Shown here: in pieces, positions 33,501-45,104 of the stretch
Numbering within the stretch: the stretch's first letter is position 1
Layout of the letters: every line of letters starts with the position of its first letter
Assembly (NCBI RefSeq): GCF_026914185.1
Contig: NC_070574.1
Coordinates: forward strand, 3,686,501-3,750,500
Direction: 5' to 3'
Origin: Puccinia triticina
Lineage: Eukaryota; Basidiomycota; Pucciniomycetes; Pucciniales; Pucciniaceae
Length of the DNA: 64,000 nucleotides
The notes under the pieces: generated by a model
The model's database searches: none
What the model was told of the DNA's origin: nothing
What the model saw: only the letters and a program-made list of their open reading frames with translations
Position numbers and translations under genes: made by a program

Positions 33501-34975
33501 CAACCGGACTGTCACCCACCGGGATTTCGGCAATTATCTCCGGCCAGTTTGGGTTGGCGGTCATTGTGATGAACAGTGAAGGTGGGCCGAACTTTCGAGT
33601 GATTGCCATTGCGTCATGGTAGAGCTGTTCCATGCCGCGAGGACTGCCGATGAAAGTGGCGGGTAAAATTACGCATCGGCCGGTAATAGTAGCTTGGTTC
33701 TCAAGGCTTTTCAACAATCGGGTATAGGTCCCAACTTTGAGTTTTGCTTGGTTGCTAACAATGAACTTCAACCTTTGCCGTTCCACCCAAACGCACATGT
33801 CAACCAGGATTTCCTGAAGTAGCGATCGTCCGTACAGAATTGGCGAAAATCACCCCTTCCTCTTGAATAGCATGAACGCAAACCATTTGAGCGGGCCGAC
33901 TTTACGCTTCTTAACTATGGGATCAAAATAATAATTCAGATGTGTTGAGTCAAATCAGGCCTTGGAACATTTGACTTACCCCTTTCCGTTGAAGCACAGA
34001 ATAAGTTATCCCATTGTTGTTCCCCAAAGGGGAAGAAAATTGGGTACCGCATAGGAAAGTAAGAAGAGTGGGTATCCGAGATGCATTCAAGGCTGTTGTC
34101 CTTACGGTGAAGCAGAATTTGACGAGGCTGAATAACGTTTCCGGCGCCCTGTACGACCATGGCGACTTTGTTAGCAGTAGGGCAGTTGTATCGTTTGGGA
34201 TCTACGCCCGACTTCGGGACACCTTGCAGCTTCAAAGTCATTGCGTTGCGGCGCTCAAGAATGTCCTTCGCGGACCGGAACACTTTGGCGTACGGATTGT
34301 TTGCCGATAAAAATTGAACAAGTTTCAATATTAACCCAGGCTCCATATTTGACCCTCTGCCCGTGTTCCCAGCACGCCCTTGCGCTTTCTCAATACAATA
34401 TTGGGCTTCTCCAAGTCCTTTATCGCCTACAACGTAAATTTGCGCGAACCCAGGATCGGTCCCTTTTGCCGGTTCGATGCTAGAGATTTGGTGGGTCAAG
34501 GCGCCAGATATTTTGAATACATTGATCCCGAATGGCCCTTGAACCGAGGGATTGACGTTGGCGCCAAGTGAAGTGAAGGAGAGCGCGTTGTTGTACATTC
34601 GCAGGGAGCCTTGGTAATCTTTTGACTCTGCTCACAGCCAAAAGTCAGTATAAATTTGTGCAATATCGAGTGGAGGAACTTACTCTTATCAACGGATTGC
34701 AGGAGTTTCTGCATGAAGCTTGGATATTCACGAGCTGAGGGGTCCGTCGACGGCAAAGTGACCTTGTCCTTTTGACAACACATCGAGTACGAAGTTTCAG
34801 CTTTTGAGCGATCGGCAATGGTGCACTCGTCCTTGAAGTGTAGCGCCCCGCACTTGGTACATTCATGAGTGCATTGTCCGAGACTATGTGGGACGGAATA
34901 AGAAGAACAGTTGCGGAGGGACGCTTCATATGACGGATGAGTACTGTTCCGAACTTTCCCTTTGGTTTTGATCAT
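30536..34975 (-). pseudogene. Helitron Rep-helicase gene, interrupted by two stop codons
   Basis: Four minus-strand exons close in phase: 34975-34684 (5' end uncertain), 34627-33980, 33914-32865, 32808-30536. Exon 1 has CGALHF and LPS, typical of the Helitron-like N-terminal region. Exon 3 carries the rolling-circle Rep motifs: GLPHLHLML with the HUH-type histidines, and KYLYKYITKGHD with the catalytic tyrosine region. Exon 4 leads into a PIF1 helicase: DGPGGTGKNFLLN (Walker A), IIWDEV, SGDFRQILPV, NKSQGQTL and QLYVALSRV. An in-frame TGA (33850-33852) precedes FSPILYGRSLLQ, and an in-frame TAG (32138-32140) separates Rep from helicase. Walker A has Asn where Thr or Ser is usual. The element is thus probably non-autonomous now. 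Helitrons move by rolling-circle replication. Confidence 0.9.
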
Positions 34976-36044
34976 TTGATGCTGTTGGTGTTTCGGTCTC
35001 TGCGGTTCAGAAAGTTCGCTGGCGATGGATTATGTAGTTTGGGTAGGAAATCTGGCTGAATATGCGTGCGTGTAGATATTTTAAGTGCTCCCAAAACTGG
35101 CAGTCGAACGAGTGGGGTTGAACTTGCAGGTTTTTTTGAAGCGAAGCGCGGTCTATTCCACATTGCAGGCCCGTGCCCGTGGCGACATAGAATGTGAGGG
35201 CCGGTTGAATCGAGTGTATTTAGGCCAACGCGTTTGTCGAAGGGTGCGATCAATTTCGCGTGCGATAAAATATTGAGTTGATGATTTGGGTCAGGTCCTC
35301 AAGGCCCGGGCTCGTCATGCAATATTACGCCCAATCAACCTATATCGGTAAGGATCGTCATGCACAATTCCGGTCCAGTGGTCCTGTTTGAGTAGGAGCT
35401 TCATGGTAAACTTAATATGCCGGGTATAGGGGGCAATTTTGATGATGAGATCACCTTAGCCCCCGTGGCACATTGCGCATTCTAAAATCGGGCAAGGCAA
35501 GAGTGGAGTTTGTGATTCAACTCGATACCGCTCAGTGTGGCAGCCTGAGGACCAACGAGGACCCGATTGACACCTTATTCGCGTGCATTGGCGTCATCTT
35601 AGGCTGAGCTTGTGTAGGTGCCCGAAGCACAATCCTCACGGCGCACCAGTGAGCTCTGGCATTACGCCAACACCTTCCGTAAGGTGTGGGGCCGACTCCG
35701 TCTGTTAAGCATTAGTGGGTGTTGATAATTAGCCACCAGGCGAATCGAATTCGATGGCAGGAAGCATTCAACCATTGAGTACTTGGGGGGACACCAGCAT
35801 ATCGCGCTCGAGTTGTACTCTAAAGCGTTTGGGGCCACGTACATGCAATGCTAAAGCGCTGTGCTATTTACAAAATCTATATACATGTTTGGTGAATTCA
35901 GTCAAAGGCCATGAGACTGGATGGCTCATTCCGCCGAAAACATTCGGAGGTATATTTACAAGGGGCCCCGTGATACAAGCTTTAATGATGCCAACCCGTC
36001 GGGATTTCGGGTAGGGTGGTAATGGCCGGCGGTCCCTGCGCCAT
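34976..36044. other. Upstream of the Rep-helicase gene
   Basis: A minus-strand frame at 34972-35253 might be a 5' exon of the Rep-helicase gene, but it has no motif. The rest, to 36044, shows no gene. Confidence 0.35.
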
Positions 36045-37340
36045 TCAGAACTTTTTCATGCGTTTGGCAGCGTCTTGGAGAATTGATTTTCGGGGACGGC
36101 CTCGTTTTGGTCCCGCCGGCGGCGGACTGCTTGGCTCGACGTCTTGCTCAACATCGTGGTCCGGGTCATTGTTGAACAAGTCTTCTTCCTCATCGTCGGA
36201 AGGCGCCACGGCTTTCTCTTTACCCTTGGTGGAGGTGGTGATTGGGTCTTGACGGGTGGGAGTTAGGGGCTTTGCCGGCCGACGAGCGAGGGGGACAGCT
36301 CCATTCTTTGATGTGCCTGCTGATGGCGACCCGTCCGAGGCAGGGCCGCGGAGGACCGCCTTTGGGGAAAACTTTGTCCTGTATGAACGGAAAAATTGTG
36401 TCAGTTTGGGTGCACAGCTGTGTTGAGTTCAACGAACAATTTTTTTTTCGAGTCTCCTCCTACAGGCAAGGACAGGTTCGTCCCGGTAGGTTTGAATTTT
36501 CCAATTTGATGTCCGTTGGTTATGCTCACGTGAGACACCTGTCAGGTTGCAATGGTTAGGTTGTTGTGTAAGAGGTTGAAGAAAACCAGTGTGGTGGCAT
36601 ACCAAAACGACGGCCATGCTGTTCACCATATCAAAATCAACAAGACGGCCAATAATCTTGACCTCTCGTCCGACAACGTATAGACCGTGTGTTTTAATTA
36701 AATTTTTAGTGCCAAGGATGACATATTTCATGTCAAAGGTCTTCAGGCAACGGTTCTGATAGGAAGGCAGCAAATGGATATCAGAGTGCGGTAGTTGGTG
36801 AAGTTGAACGCAGGACAAATTGCTCACTTCGGAGTCCCAGTCAGAGTGAGATACTACAACTTCCAAGCTGGCACCCGTGTTTGGGACGTCCGAGACGACT
36901 TCTTGTCGCGAAGTAATCATGCCGAGGCTCGTGATGAAAGTCTTATTCGTGAAGCTCGGCTGATCCGGACCACTCGGACAGACTTGGGTCACAACCTCAT
37001 GGTTGTAGGTGAGGGAGGGTGGTGATCCGTCATTAGTGGCAATCATCTTGCCGCTGATAGAATAGATGAACTCAGGCTCCAATATGTTAGTGAGAGCGGT
37101 ATTTGTAATAAGCTTGACCTCAAAGTTTTCATCTTTATCTTTGTTGGTGCCTCCGCATTGAAAATAGCTCGGAGTTTTAACAAAACCGTACTGATTCGCG
37201 CGAACACTATCGAAGGTGGACTGCGCATGGAAATAAGTACAGGTCAGGTATGTGTCGGGAGTGGGGGGACATACCTCGGCCAGCGGTTCCAAATGACTTG
37301 AAAAGGTAACGGGGTGGTTGGGTGCCCGTGTGGAATTCAT
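36045..37340 (-). CDS. Right accessory protein of the Helitron region, OB-like domains plus AT-hook
   Basis: The minus-strand frame starts best at ATG 37340 (the longer frame to 37460 begins with TTG) and is open to 36429. It holds the two regions found in the left gene: EVKLITNTALTNILEPEF..YSISGKMIA, NKTFITSLGMITS..ASLEVVVSH, and HGLYVVGREVKIIGRLVDF..MAVVLV. An in-frame 48-base stretch near 36550-36600 (GTTTTC..CTAAC..GACAG) looks like an intron. A further exon, 36378-36045 after CATACAG, adds an acidic stretch (SDDEEEDLFNNDPDHD) and a canonical AT-hook, PKRGRPRKS, before TGA. The junction between the two parts is not resolved. The AT-hook and OB-like pattern suggest a DNA-binding protein. 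No catalytic motif is seen. Confidence 0.5.
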
Positions 37341-38786
37341 TGTGACTTGTTGAGCGGGGAGGTTTGTATGATGAGATCGATGGTTTAACCGCGTGGTCGA
37401 TGGAGATGGTAGGGGAACAAGGCAGGCACAAACTGGAGAGGTAAGATGCTTGGTTAACAAGGGGCTGAGGGGGCAGTCATGTCGGGTCTTGCGTCAAAAC
37501 AGCGGCGGATAGTCGATCACTGCGTGTGATGATTGGACAATTCCGAGTTCAAGTGCTGGGTTGAGGTGGAAGGTGTTAGCCCGGGATCAATGCGGATGTG
37601 GTCAATATTAAACTTTGGAACTAACAGATTTTGCCAAACGTTTGGGGCTTCAAGGCTTGGTGAGTTAGTAACAATAAGCAACGTGGTTGGTTTTGTGTGA
37701 GGTGGTTTGACGAGAAGGGTGTGTGAATAGTGGGGAAGGCTGACTTAGGGGCAATTTATAGTTGAAACAATGACGGGCAAGCAGTCCGGTGGATGCGCGC
37801 TTGCAAACGGGTATGTTGCTAATAACCAATCTGGCCGCTGGGGCCCAGCTGGTCCGGTTCGGCCGCGGCTTCAGGCTGGACGCATGGCAATACCAGTGTC
37901 TGGCTGCTGTGGCCCAGCTGGTCCGGTTGAGCGGCGGGTTTGGGCATTTTGGCGGGGCTTGTGGCTACGGGAGGCTTGCGTGTTGGTTTGGGGATAAGCC
38001 AGTTGATCTGAGTTGTTGGCATGGCGGCGGTTCAGGCGGGCAAATGTTAAGCGGGGCTGCCAAGGCGGTGTCGAGATGGCGGCTGGTGTACGCTGATACT
38101 TGATACTGGTGCTCGCTTGGGTCGGCCAGATACGTGGTGGTTTGGTGCACGATGCGGCGGCGAAATCGCGCGTGGACCCTGGTTTCAAGTTGAATGGGGA
38201 GCGTGACTTGACCGGTTACTAAGGGCGGCGTTGAACTTGCGCGTTGACCCTGGTGTCAAAGCAAATGCGGAGGTTGGCGGGCGCAGTTGGAAAGGGCCGT
38301 TAGGTGATGCGGAGTCTAGTGAGTAAGGGTATCTGGGCTGATGGCGTCTGGCCAGTTTACCATGGTTTCAGGCGTGGCAAGCCACGCCACGAGGAAGAGT
38401 TGGTCGGATGGCGAGGTAGCGAGGATGGGGTCGTCAGGGTTTAAGCATGATCTTCAGGTGTTGGCGGTCGGTAGATGATGCGACCTGGCTGGAAGGGCGG
38501 GTATAAAGCGAGGGTGGTTGCGTTAGTTGGTTAGGGCAGGTGATTCCCTCGCTGCATTTCCGGCAGGGGTCATGCTCAAACCCCTCCGCCGTTGCGTTTG
38601 CACGGTTTGAGGGGCGATATGTGGTGGCCCCCCTTTGCAATTGCCCACGCGGCGCGCTGGGGGTCATCCGCCCAGTACTTTAAGCCTCGCTAGTCGTGGA
38701 TGGGTGCTGGGCATTTGTCCGGTTGGGGGATTGCGTGATATACTGGGAATGGGGGCCCTTTTTTCATTTGTTATTATTATTTGTAG
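37341..38786. other. GC-rich region right of the Helitron genes
   Basis: It contains repeated GGCCCAGCTGGTCCGGTT words (37848-37865 and 37910-37927, about 60 bases apart) in otherwise unassigned sequence. A hairpin CTCAAACC..GGTTTGAG lies near 38575-38615. Open frames overlap in all directions and none is supported. It probably belongs to the same mobile region. Confidence 0.4.
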
Positions 38787-38849
38787 GGGAAACCCTTGAT
38801 CTTTGTTTTTGTGATTGGCTGTCTTTAGTAAACTTGGATTTAAAAGAGT
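38787..38849 (+). repeat. Right member of the inverted repeat pair around the Helitron region
   Basis: GGGGAAACCCTTGATCTTTG..TCTTTAGTAAACTTGGAT is the reverse of the copy at 28160-28250. Confidence 0.6.
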
Positions 38850-40079
38850 TATATATATTTTCACCTATATGTGCACACATTCTTTTGTCGGGATTTTCTG
38901 AAGTGATTAAGAAACCCTGGATAATCTGGGGCTCCCCTGAACTTAGCCCAGACTTCCAACTCTCTTGTGAAAAAAATCATAAAATTTGCTAAAAGAAATT
39001 ATGTGAGAATGCTTGCAGCCCAGATGCCTATCTGCCACCTGCAAGATCACAAGGTGGTTATGGAGATTGATCAGTTAGCAATTTTTCATCATTTGATGCA
39101 AAAATAAAACATCAAGGGGATAGCCAGTGAGTGAAGCTAGCTCAGTTCAGAAGAAAATCACCTTTTCTCTCAAAGTATGTGATGCTTATAGCATCAATCA
39201 ATACAAAAGATATAAGTATCCACTATGTTAGTTTTTTTCCACAAGTCTATAAATATCTTGAGTGATAAAAACAGAAATAAGATTCATTGAATTTATGCAC
39301 TTTCATCACAAAGGTATATCTACCAAGCCAAAAGTTTTGTTTTTCATATATGAAAACACATTTTGAGCGGTGAGGATGGCATAATGAGCACATGATCAAT
39401 GAAAATATATGATTACATCAAGAACAATCTGGTTTCTGCCAAGAAATGGAGATTGCTTTGCAATGCAGTTGAACACAGGTTCTGGAGAAGATACAATTAC
39501 TCAAATAGTCCAGTTGGGGTGGATATCAGGTTGATATGAAACCATGTCCAACATGAATTCATACAAGATTTAGCATCAATTCAGACACACTTCAGCATAA
39601 ATTCAATCCAAAATTACGCATAAATTGGTGTCAAGTTCTGCAAGAGATCTTAAAGGGTTCCTAAAGAGAGGGGTGAAGGCACTTGCACGCAAGTGCTGAG
39701 CAAACATCTGTGGTGATTCTTCTGAGAGATAAAGGTGAAAAAAACATAAAAAAAGAAATCTAATTGTCAATTTTAATGGCATTATATGCCTTATCAACTA
39801 GATTACCTCAGAGCCAAGATCTAATACACATATTAGACTCAACTGAGTCACCTGAGAGAGAAACTCTTTTTAGAGTAACAAGATTACCTGATTGAGAGAA
39901 AAAACATTCACTCTACCAGGAAAATGAAATAGTCAGTTGATGACAAGTGACATCACACCAGCTCCAGCCAGCTACCCACCATCTCTCCAATATCTATCCA
40001 CTATCTGCCCCAATCTCCTAACCATCTCCTCAACTTCCAAAATCTACCTAGGAGGTCCTGTTCAGTATGAATCCTCAGT
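38850..40079. other. AT-rich intergenic sequence
   Basis: No gene. Bases 39660-39720 match 26425-26480 in reverse orientation. Otherwise nothing is recognised. Confidence 0.5.
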
Positions 40080-40360
40080 TCTATCCAGCTACTCAGCTTT
40101 GGTACCCAGCTCATACTCAGATTTTTTGCTCAGCTCATACTCAGATTTTTCACGCAGCTCACTCTCAGAATTGGAATAAAGCCTTTTGACCAGTCCTTGC
40201 CCAGGTGATGCTCAGCTTTGTACTAGTCCTGGCGCAGCTGATGCTCAGCTTTGTACTAGTCCTGGTGCAGCTGATGCTCAGCTTTGTACCGGTCCTTGCT
40301 CAGCCTTTTCCTAGTCCTGTCCCAGCTGATGCTCAGCTTTGAACCAGTCCTGGGTAATGG
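40080..40360. repeat. Tandem repeats built on AGCTGATGCTCAGCTTTG
   Basis: About four or five units of some 33 bases (CAGCTGATGCTCAGCTTTGTACTAGTCCTGG) lie at 40195-40360. Before them is a shorter series of CAGCTCATACTCAGATTTTT units of about 27 bases (40100-40165). It is non-coding. Confidence 0.8.
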
Positions 40361-40384
40361 ACGACAAACGCTGGGACACTTCAA

Positions 40385-40626
40385 GCAACTGTGATGACAG
40401 CAGTAGAGCTGTGAGCAAAAGCAAACAGTGAGACAACACGAGCTCAGGTGGAGGCACACCTGCGAGCCACCAAGTGGAGAAGTGAAGATGAGTTGTTGAT
40501 TTGAGAAAAAATGAGAGATTAATGAAAAACGACAAAGACACATATACCAACCTGTGATGACAGTTGTAGAGCTGTGAGCAAAAGCAAACAGTGAGACAAC
40601 ACAAGCTCAGGTGGAGGCAATCCCAC
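40385..40626. repeat. Direct repeat of about 75 bases, twice
   Basis: CTGTGATGACAG..TAGAGCTGTGAGCAAAAGCAAACAGTGAGACAACAC.AGCTCAGGTGGAGGCA occurs at 40388-40463 and again at 40553-40620, in the same orientation. The rest is unassigned. Confidence 0.8.
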
Positions 40627-40988
40627 AAAACCAGGGGAACTCTTGAAGGGGCTCGGGCTTGGGGTCTTGAACCCGGAGTTGATCGGGGAACCGTTCCCGG
40701 TGTCCAACACCTTCAAAAAAGTATCTGGAATCAGCCTGGCTGGGTTTTGTGACCGGATAAAAAGAAAGGAATTGACTCACGGAGTTGACTCAATCAACAC
40801 CGGCCGGATCAACCACGAAGGGACAATTGCTGTCCAGACCTTGATCATTAGCGGGACTGCAATGTTTATTTGTGTTATGGCCTGGTGTTATACCACTCCG
40901 GGGGAGAGTTGATGCCCGCTATGATTGTGTAGTTGGGTGGTACCTTTTCTTCCTTCCCCGGGGTTTTTACAATTTGGGTGTTGGCAAC
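40627..40988. other. Open frame of 89 codons with a hydrophobic stretch, unassigned
   Basis: An ATG frame at 40643-40912 (plus) has a hydrophobic stretch LIISGTAMFICVMAWCY near its end. It sits beside a large foldback and has no introns or recognised domain. A fragment or chance frame is as likely as a gene. Confidence 0.2.
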
Positions 40989-41681
40989 GTACAGTGCCCG
41001 GAAGAAAGTTTTCATGACATTTCTTTTGAATAGGAGACTTACAACCCATGCCTCTTAAGTTCTGAGTTATTGGGAGGATGGACAGAAAGGTTTCAAAAGA
41101 ATGAATATAAGTAATGTTTTTGGAAAAAATAAGTGCATAATAGCTGAAAATATTCTTTCATGAAATGATAATTTTGGAAAATCTTTAATACTGTTCCAAA
41201 AAAAAAAAAGAAAAATCAGAATCAGTAAACTGACATCCAACATGAATGATAATAAATGAAAAAAATGAGTACCAAAATAAATTTCAAATTTTGAGTGGCA
41301 GTGAAAGCACATCAAAAATTCCAAATTTGCACTGCAGGTAACAAAAAAACAGTATTTGATGTGTTTTCACTGCCACCCAAAATTTGAAATTTATTTTGGT
41401 ACTCATTTTTTTCATTTATTATCATTCATGTTGGATGTCAGTTTACTGATTCTGATTTTTCTTTTTTTTTTTGGAACAGTATTAAAGATTTTCCAAAATT
41501 ATCATTTCATGAAAGAATATTTTCAGCTATTATGCACTTATTTTTTCCAAAAACATTACTTATATTCATTCTTTTGAAACCTTTCTGTCCATCCTCCCAA
41601 TAACTCAGAACTTAAGAGGCATGGGTTGTAAGTCTCCTATTCAAAAGAAATGTCATGAAAACTTTCTTCCGGGCACTGTAC
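40989..41681. repeat. Large foldback: 328-base near-perfect inverted repeat
   Basis: The left arm 40989-41316 and right arm 41355-41681 are reverse complements with very few differences, around a 38-base spacer. Both outer ends are GTACAGTGCCCGGAAGAAAG. Mirror-image open frames in the two arms (41067-41324 minus, 41356-41577 plus) encode the same peptide and are a consequence of the symmetry. A transcript would fold into a long double-stranded hairpin. Confidence 0.93.
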
Positions 41682-41935
41682 ACGGCGGGCTTGGGCATTG
41701 GCAGCCTGTTCAAACTTGTCTAGGCGGGCCTAGGCCCACCTCATCTATGAGGGGCTGATCCTATGACGACCTGACATAATAAAGAAAGAATGGGGTTTTT
41801 TTAGTACGAATGAATCTTGAAGTTATTGTTTGGATGAGAGTGCTGGTGAGGAGGATGGGAAAGGGCTGGGAAGAGGCCTCTCTTATAGACTCCCAGCCCC
41901 CTGCAAAAGGAACCACTCACATACACCAGGGGGGA
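41682..41935 (+). other. Possible internal end of an LTR element, plus orientation
   Basis: It ends with CACCAGGGGGGAA, a polypurine-like tract, just before TGTGTTGCACTCTCTAGAGAGTG. The same junction stands in reverse at 44336-44370 and in diverged form at 15120-15145. Confidence 0.45.
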
Positions 41936-42697
41936 ATGTGTTGCACTCTCTAGAGAGTGCCAAGCCGTAATTTTGTATGCAATGGGGTCTGATGTGAGTC
42001 AAATGTCAACTTCAACTCTTTTTCACTTTCTTCCAAATACAAGGGTAACTGTAGGTCAAGTTATTTAGGAATGATCTGTAACTCAATTTCAACACATGAA
42101 CATCTCTTGGCTGAATTTTTGTGTTAGGTTCATCATGACAACAACTGTGGAATTGAGCTTCAATGCACACAAGTGTTTCCAAAAATGTACCTATCTGTAT
42201 TCTAAAATACATCCTTATCCAAGTGATGGGGAATAATTTCCACTGCAGATCTTTTCAGTCAAAAAACACATAACATCATACTATGCAACATAATTTTGAA
42301 ATATTGCAACTTCAGAGGATCAGCCAACTGGCTGATCCTTGCAGCACATTTCTTCCATGCAGATTCCCTATATTAAACTGGAAATAAAGTGGTTTGCCAT
42401 CAACTTTCTATTCTTCAAGTATCAATCAGTGTCAGAGAAAGGAAAACCTGTGTAACGTGCAATTTTCCTCCCATAAATATGAGTGCAATTTTCCTCCCAT
42501 AAATATGAAATGTGAAAATACTGGAGTCAATTTTCCCTACCATTTTTTCCAAGGGATGAACCAGAAAACAATGTTGAATTGTGAATTTTGAAGAGTTGTC
42601 AATTCGGGAATATACACCTTGCCTAGTACATGACTACACACTGTACAATTTTTTTAAATTGAAATACAATTGACTGAAAAATGCACAGTCTAGAGGC
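41936..42697 (+). other. Possible LTR start, then unassigned sequence
   Basis: TGTGTTGCACTCTCTAGAGAGTGCC follows a polypurine-like tract. The palindrome CACTCTCTAGAGAGTG is shared with 44336-44352. A short direct repeat GTGCAATTTTCCTCCCATAAATATGA occurs at 42457-42482 and 42483-42508. The rest has no recognisable content. Confidence 0.4.
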
Positions 42698-43009
42698 CTA
42701 AATAAAGCTTCTCGAGGGAAACACGGTAGATTGTTGGATATTCACAAGAGCATCAATATTCCCTTGCTCCTGGAGCCAGCTGGAGAAATAATTCAAAATC
42801 TGGTCTGAGAACTCCAAGGTGAGTGGTGAATTATTGAATGCCCACACAAATCCCAATGTTGGTAACACATTTTTTCTTCTAAATTTATCATCTTTAGATG
42901 TTATACCCAGCCATTTTACGTGAATCTCCTCCCTACCTTTGTTTTGATTTGCATGGTTCAAAAAAATGTCTCTGATTGCTCTCATCACATGGTACTTATG
43001 TAGCACCAT
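42698..43009 (-). pseudogene. Isolated exon-like fragment of an unknown protein
   Basis: A minus-strand frame of 103 residues with gene-like composition (includes KWLGITSKDDKFRRKNVLPT and GFVWAFNNSPLTLEFSDQ) is preceded by AACTAACAG, a good branch and acceptor signal. It is therefore probably an internal or last exon and not a complete gene. Sequence upstream is the LTR-like repeat at 43098, so the rest of the gene is missing or displaced. I do not recognise the family. Confidence 0.4.
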
Positions 43010-43097
43010 CTGTTAGTTAATACTTCTGCACTGCAGACCTGCTTTATCCAGAACACTCAAAATAAGTGCCCTCTGGAAAGCAGGATTTGCCCAAATA

Positions 43098-44358
43098 TGT
43101 GAGGAAAATAAGTAAAACAACTTGTGTCTGGTGGTTTGAAGGTTGGTACAAGTGAACTATGGGCATGGGGGTAAACTTGAATTGGCTCAGCATCCCCCTT
43201 TTTTACCGGGGAGGGGTTTTTTATTTTGTAATTTCCACCCTCATTTTTGGGCAAACATCAGGGTGGACATTGGGCAGAATTTTACCCATGTACCCAAAAT
43301 TAATGACCAGTGTGTGTTTTTCATCGCTCTGGGAGAGTCCCAGCTCAATGTCCACCACATGCTGGCCATCCAACTGGGCTTTTCCAAGTTTGGTGAACAG
43401 TATTTACTGCCTGCCAAGCTCAGAAAGGCCTGCGCAATGTCCAGCATGTGCTGGTCATCACGTTGTTGCTTGACTTGGGGAACCCTGTAATTTGTCCACC
43501 GCAACGTTCGGCCGAACATTGTGGTGGACAAGTGCAGTGGACATCATTCCGCTGCCTCCCCGAGCTCAAATCCGATGACCAGCACCTACTGGCCATCAAA
43601 TGGGTGAATTCCGAGCCCAATGACCAGCAGATACTGGCCATAGAGCCAGCCTTACCACGCTAGGTAGGCAATATATAGTGGCCACCCAGCTCAAAAAAGC
43701 GCAGCTGGATGGTCAGTATTCACTGGCAGTTGAGCCAGGAATTCCCCAGCACGATGTACAGTAATTGATGTTTCATTAATCTGGGAAAGGCACTCATAAA
43801 TGAACAACATGTGCTATTCATTAAGCTGCGCTTTTAACAGCACATCTGTGATTAAGTGGAGGATATCTTCACTCAATGACCGGTATAAAACAGTAATTGA
43901 GAATAGAATCCCTCCTATGAATGGAAATACAAACTGATCATTGAGTGGAGGATGTCTCCACTCAATAGCAAGTATACATGGTCAAAAATTGTAGGATTTC
44001 TACACTCCATGGCTCATACAGAGGATCATGGAGTGGAGTATTTCTCCACTTGATGTCTTTCCAAACCAGTAATGGAGTGGAGGTATTCTCCACTTTATGG
44101 CCATAAAAAATGGTAATCAAGTGGAGGGTGGCTCCACTTGATGGCTAGTACACACCGGTCAGTGGAGACTACCTGTGTGTACCAGAATATGAGTGGATAA
44201 ACCCATTAGTTGAGTTTAACTCACCAGAGAAGACAAGATGGGATAAAGATCAGACCAGCATGAGTTGAGTATGAACATATGAACAACTCTCAACTCATAC
44301 CTGGCAGAATTCTAGAAAGAAATTACAGTCTGTCACTCTCTAGAGAGTGCAACACATT
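43098..44358 (-). mobile_element. LTR-like repeat, copy B (partner of 2728-2807 plus 13394-15133)
   Basis: Starts TGTGAGGAAAA and ends, on the minus strand, at a polypurine-like CACCAGGGAGGAA beside TGTGTTGCACTCTC. It contains the same tandem GTGGAGGATGTCTCCACTCAATGGC-type subrepeats (43850-44200) as copy A. It has no coding capacity. Copy B shows what the locus of copy A was like before the Gypsy insertion. Confidence 0.6.
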
Positions 44359-44918
44359 CCTCCCTGGTGATACTTGAACGATCCAACATGAGAAACCAGC
44401 ATTCTTCCCCAAGTGGGACCCATTGTCAATGACATTGTACAAGGGACGACCTCAAATCGGGCCGAAACGGATTATGGGGCCAGCACAAGGTAGCAAGCTC
44501 AAACAATAGCGCTGGTGGCGGCGAGGCGAGATCTGACAGCTGCAGGCCTACATTGGAACAGGTGGCCATGTAACTCGTCAGTAGTACGGCACTCAAAGCC
44601 GGCCAATCATTTGCCCTCCACAAGTAGAGGGGGAAGTACTTACCAGGCATCACAAATGAGTTGGAACCCGACCAACGGCTGGAGAAACCAGCCAGTAGCT
44701 GATATGGCAGCGGCAGGCAAGAGTTGGTGGCGTACTCAGGCTGCAGATCGAGTTATGTGATTCAAGATTGGTCCAACCAATGGACGTCCTGGATGACCCG
44801 TGGTGTAAATCTTTGGTGTGCATTTAGCCTGCCTCATTTACATTCAAAGCAACCATTGGACACTGTCAATGGATGGTTTTTTTCTCTGTAACGGAAAGTT
44901 GGTTTGAAAATTGGAGTG
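44359..44918. other. Probable internal piece of the LTR-like element
   Basis: It follows the polypurine-like tract. Frames at 44426-44653 and 44515-44760 overlap on opposite strands and have no domain. Confidence 0.35.
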
Positions 44919-45104
44919 GCCTCCCTGGTGGGAGGGTGCTCGCACCCCGCAAGCACGGGAGGGACTTGTGTTAAGTTTGCCATTGGACACTCCTGAACAA
45001 AAGAGTCCAGACTCCAAGTGATGCTTTTGCACCGTAGTGTCCATCAGATTGAGCTTAACTAAGCCTCTCCGAGGAGGCGCGAAGCGTCTCCAAAGGAGAG
45101 GCTT
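44919..45104. repeat. Hairpin repeat modules, reverse orientation
   Basis: GGGTGCTCGCACCCCGCAAGCACGGGAGGGACTTGTGTTAAG is the reverse of 530-590, and AAGCCTCTCCGAGGAGGCGCGAAGCGTCTCC (45059-45104) the reverse of 903-948 and 46588-46633. Confidence 0.7.

Noticed and set aside
41067..41577. Two small membrane-like proteins on opposite strands
   Set aside because: Same peptide twice because the arms of the foldback are reverse complements; no other support.
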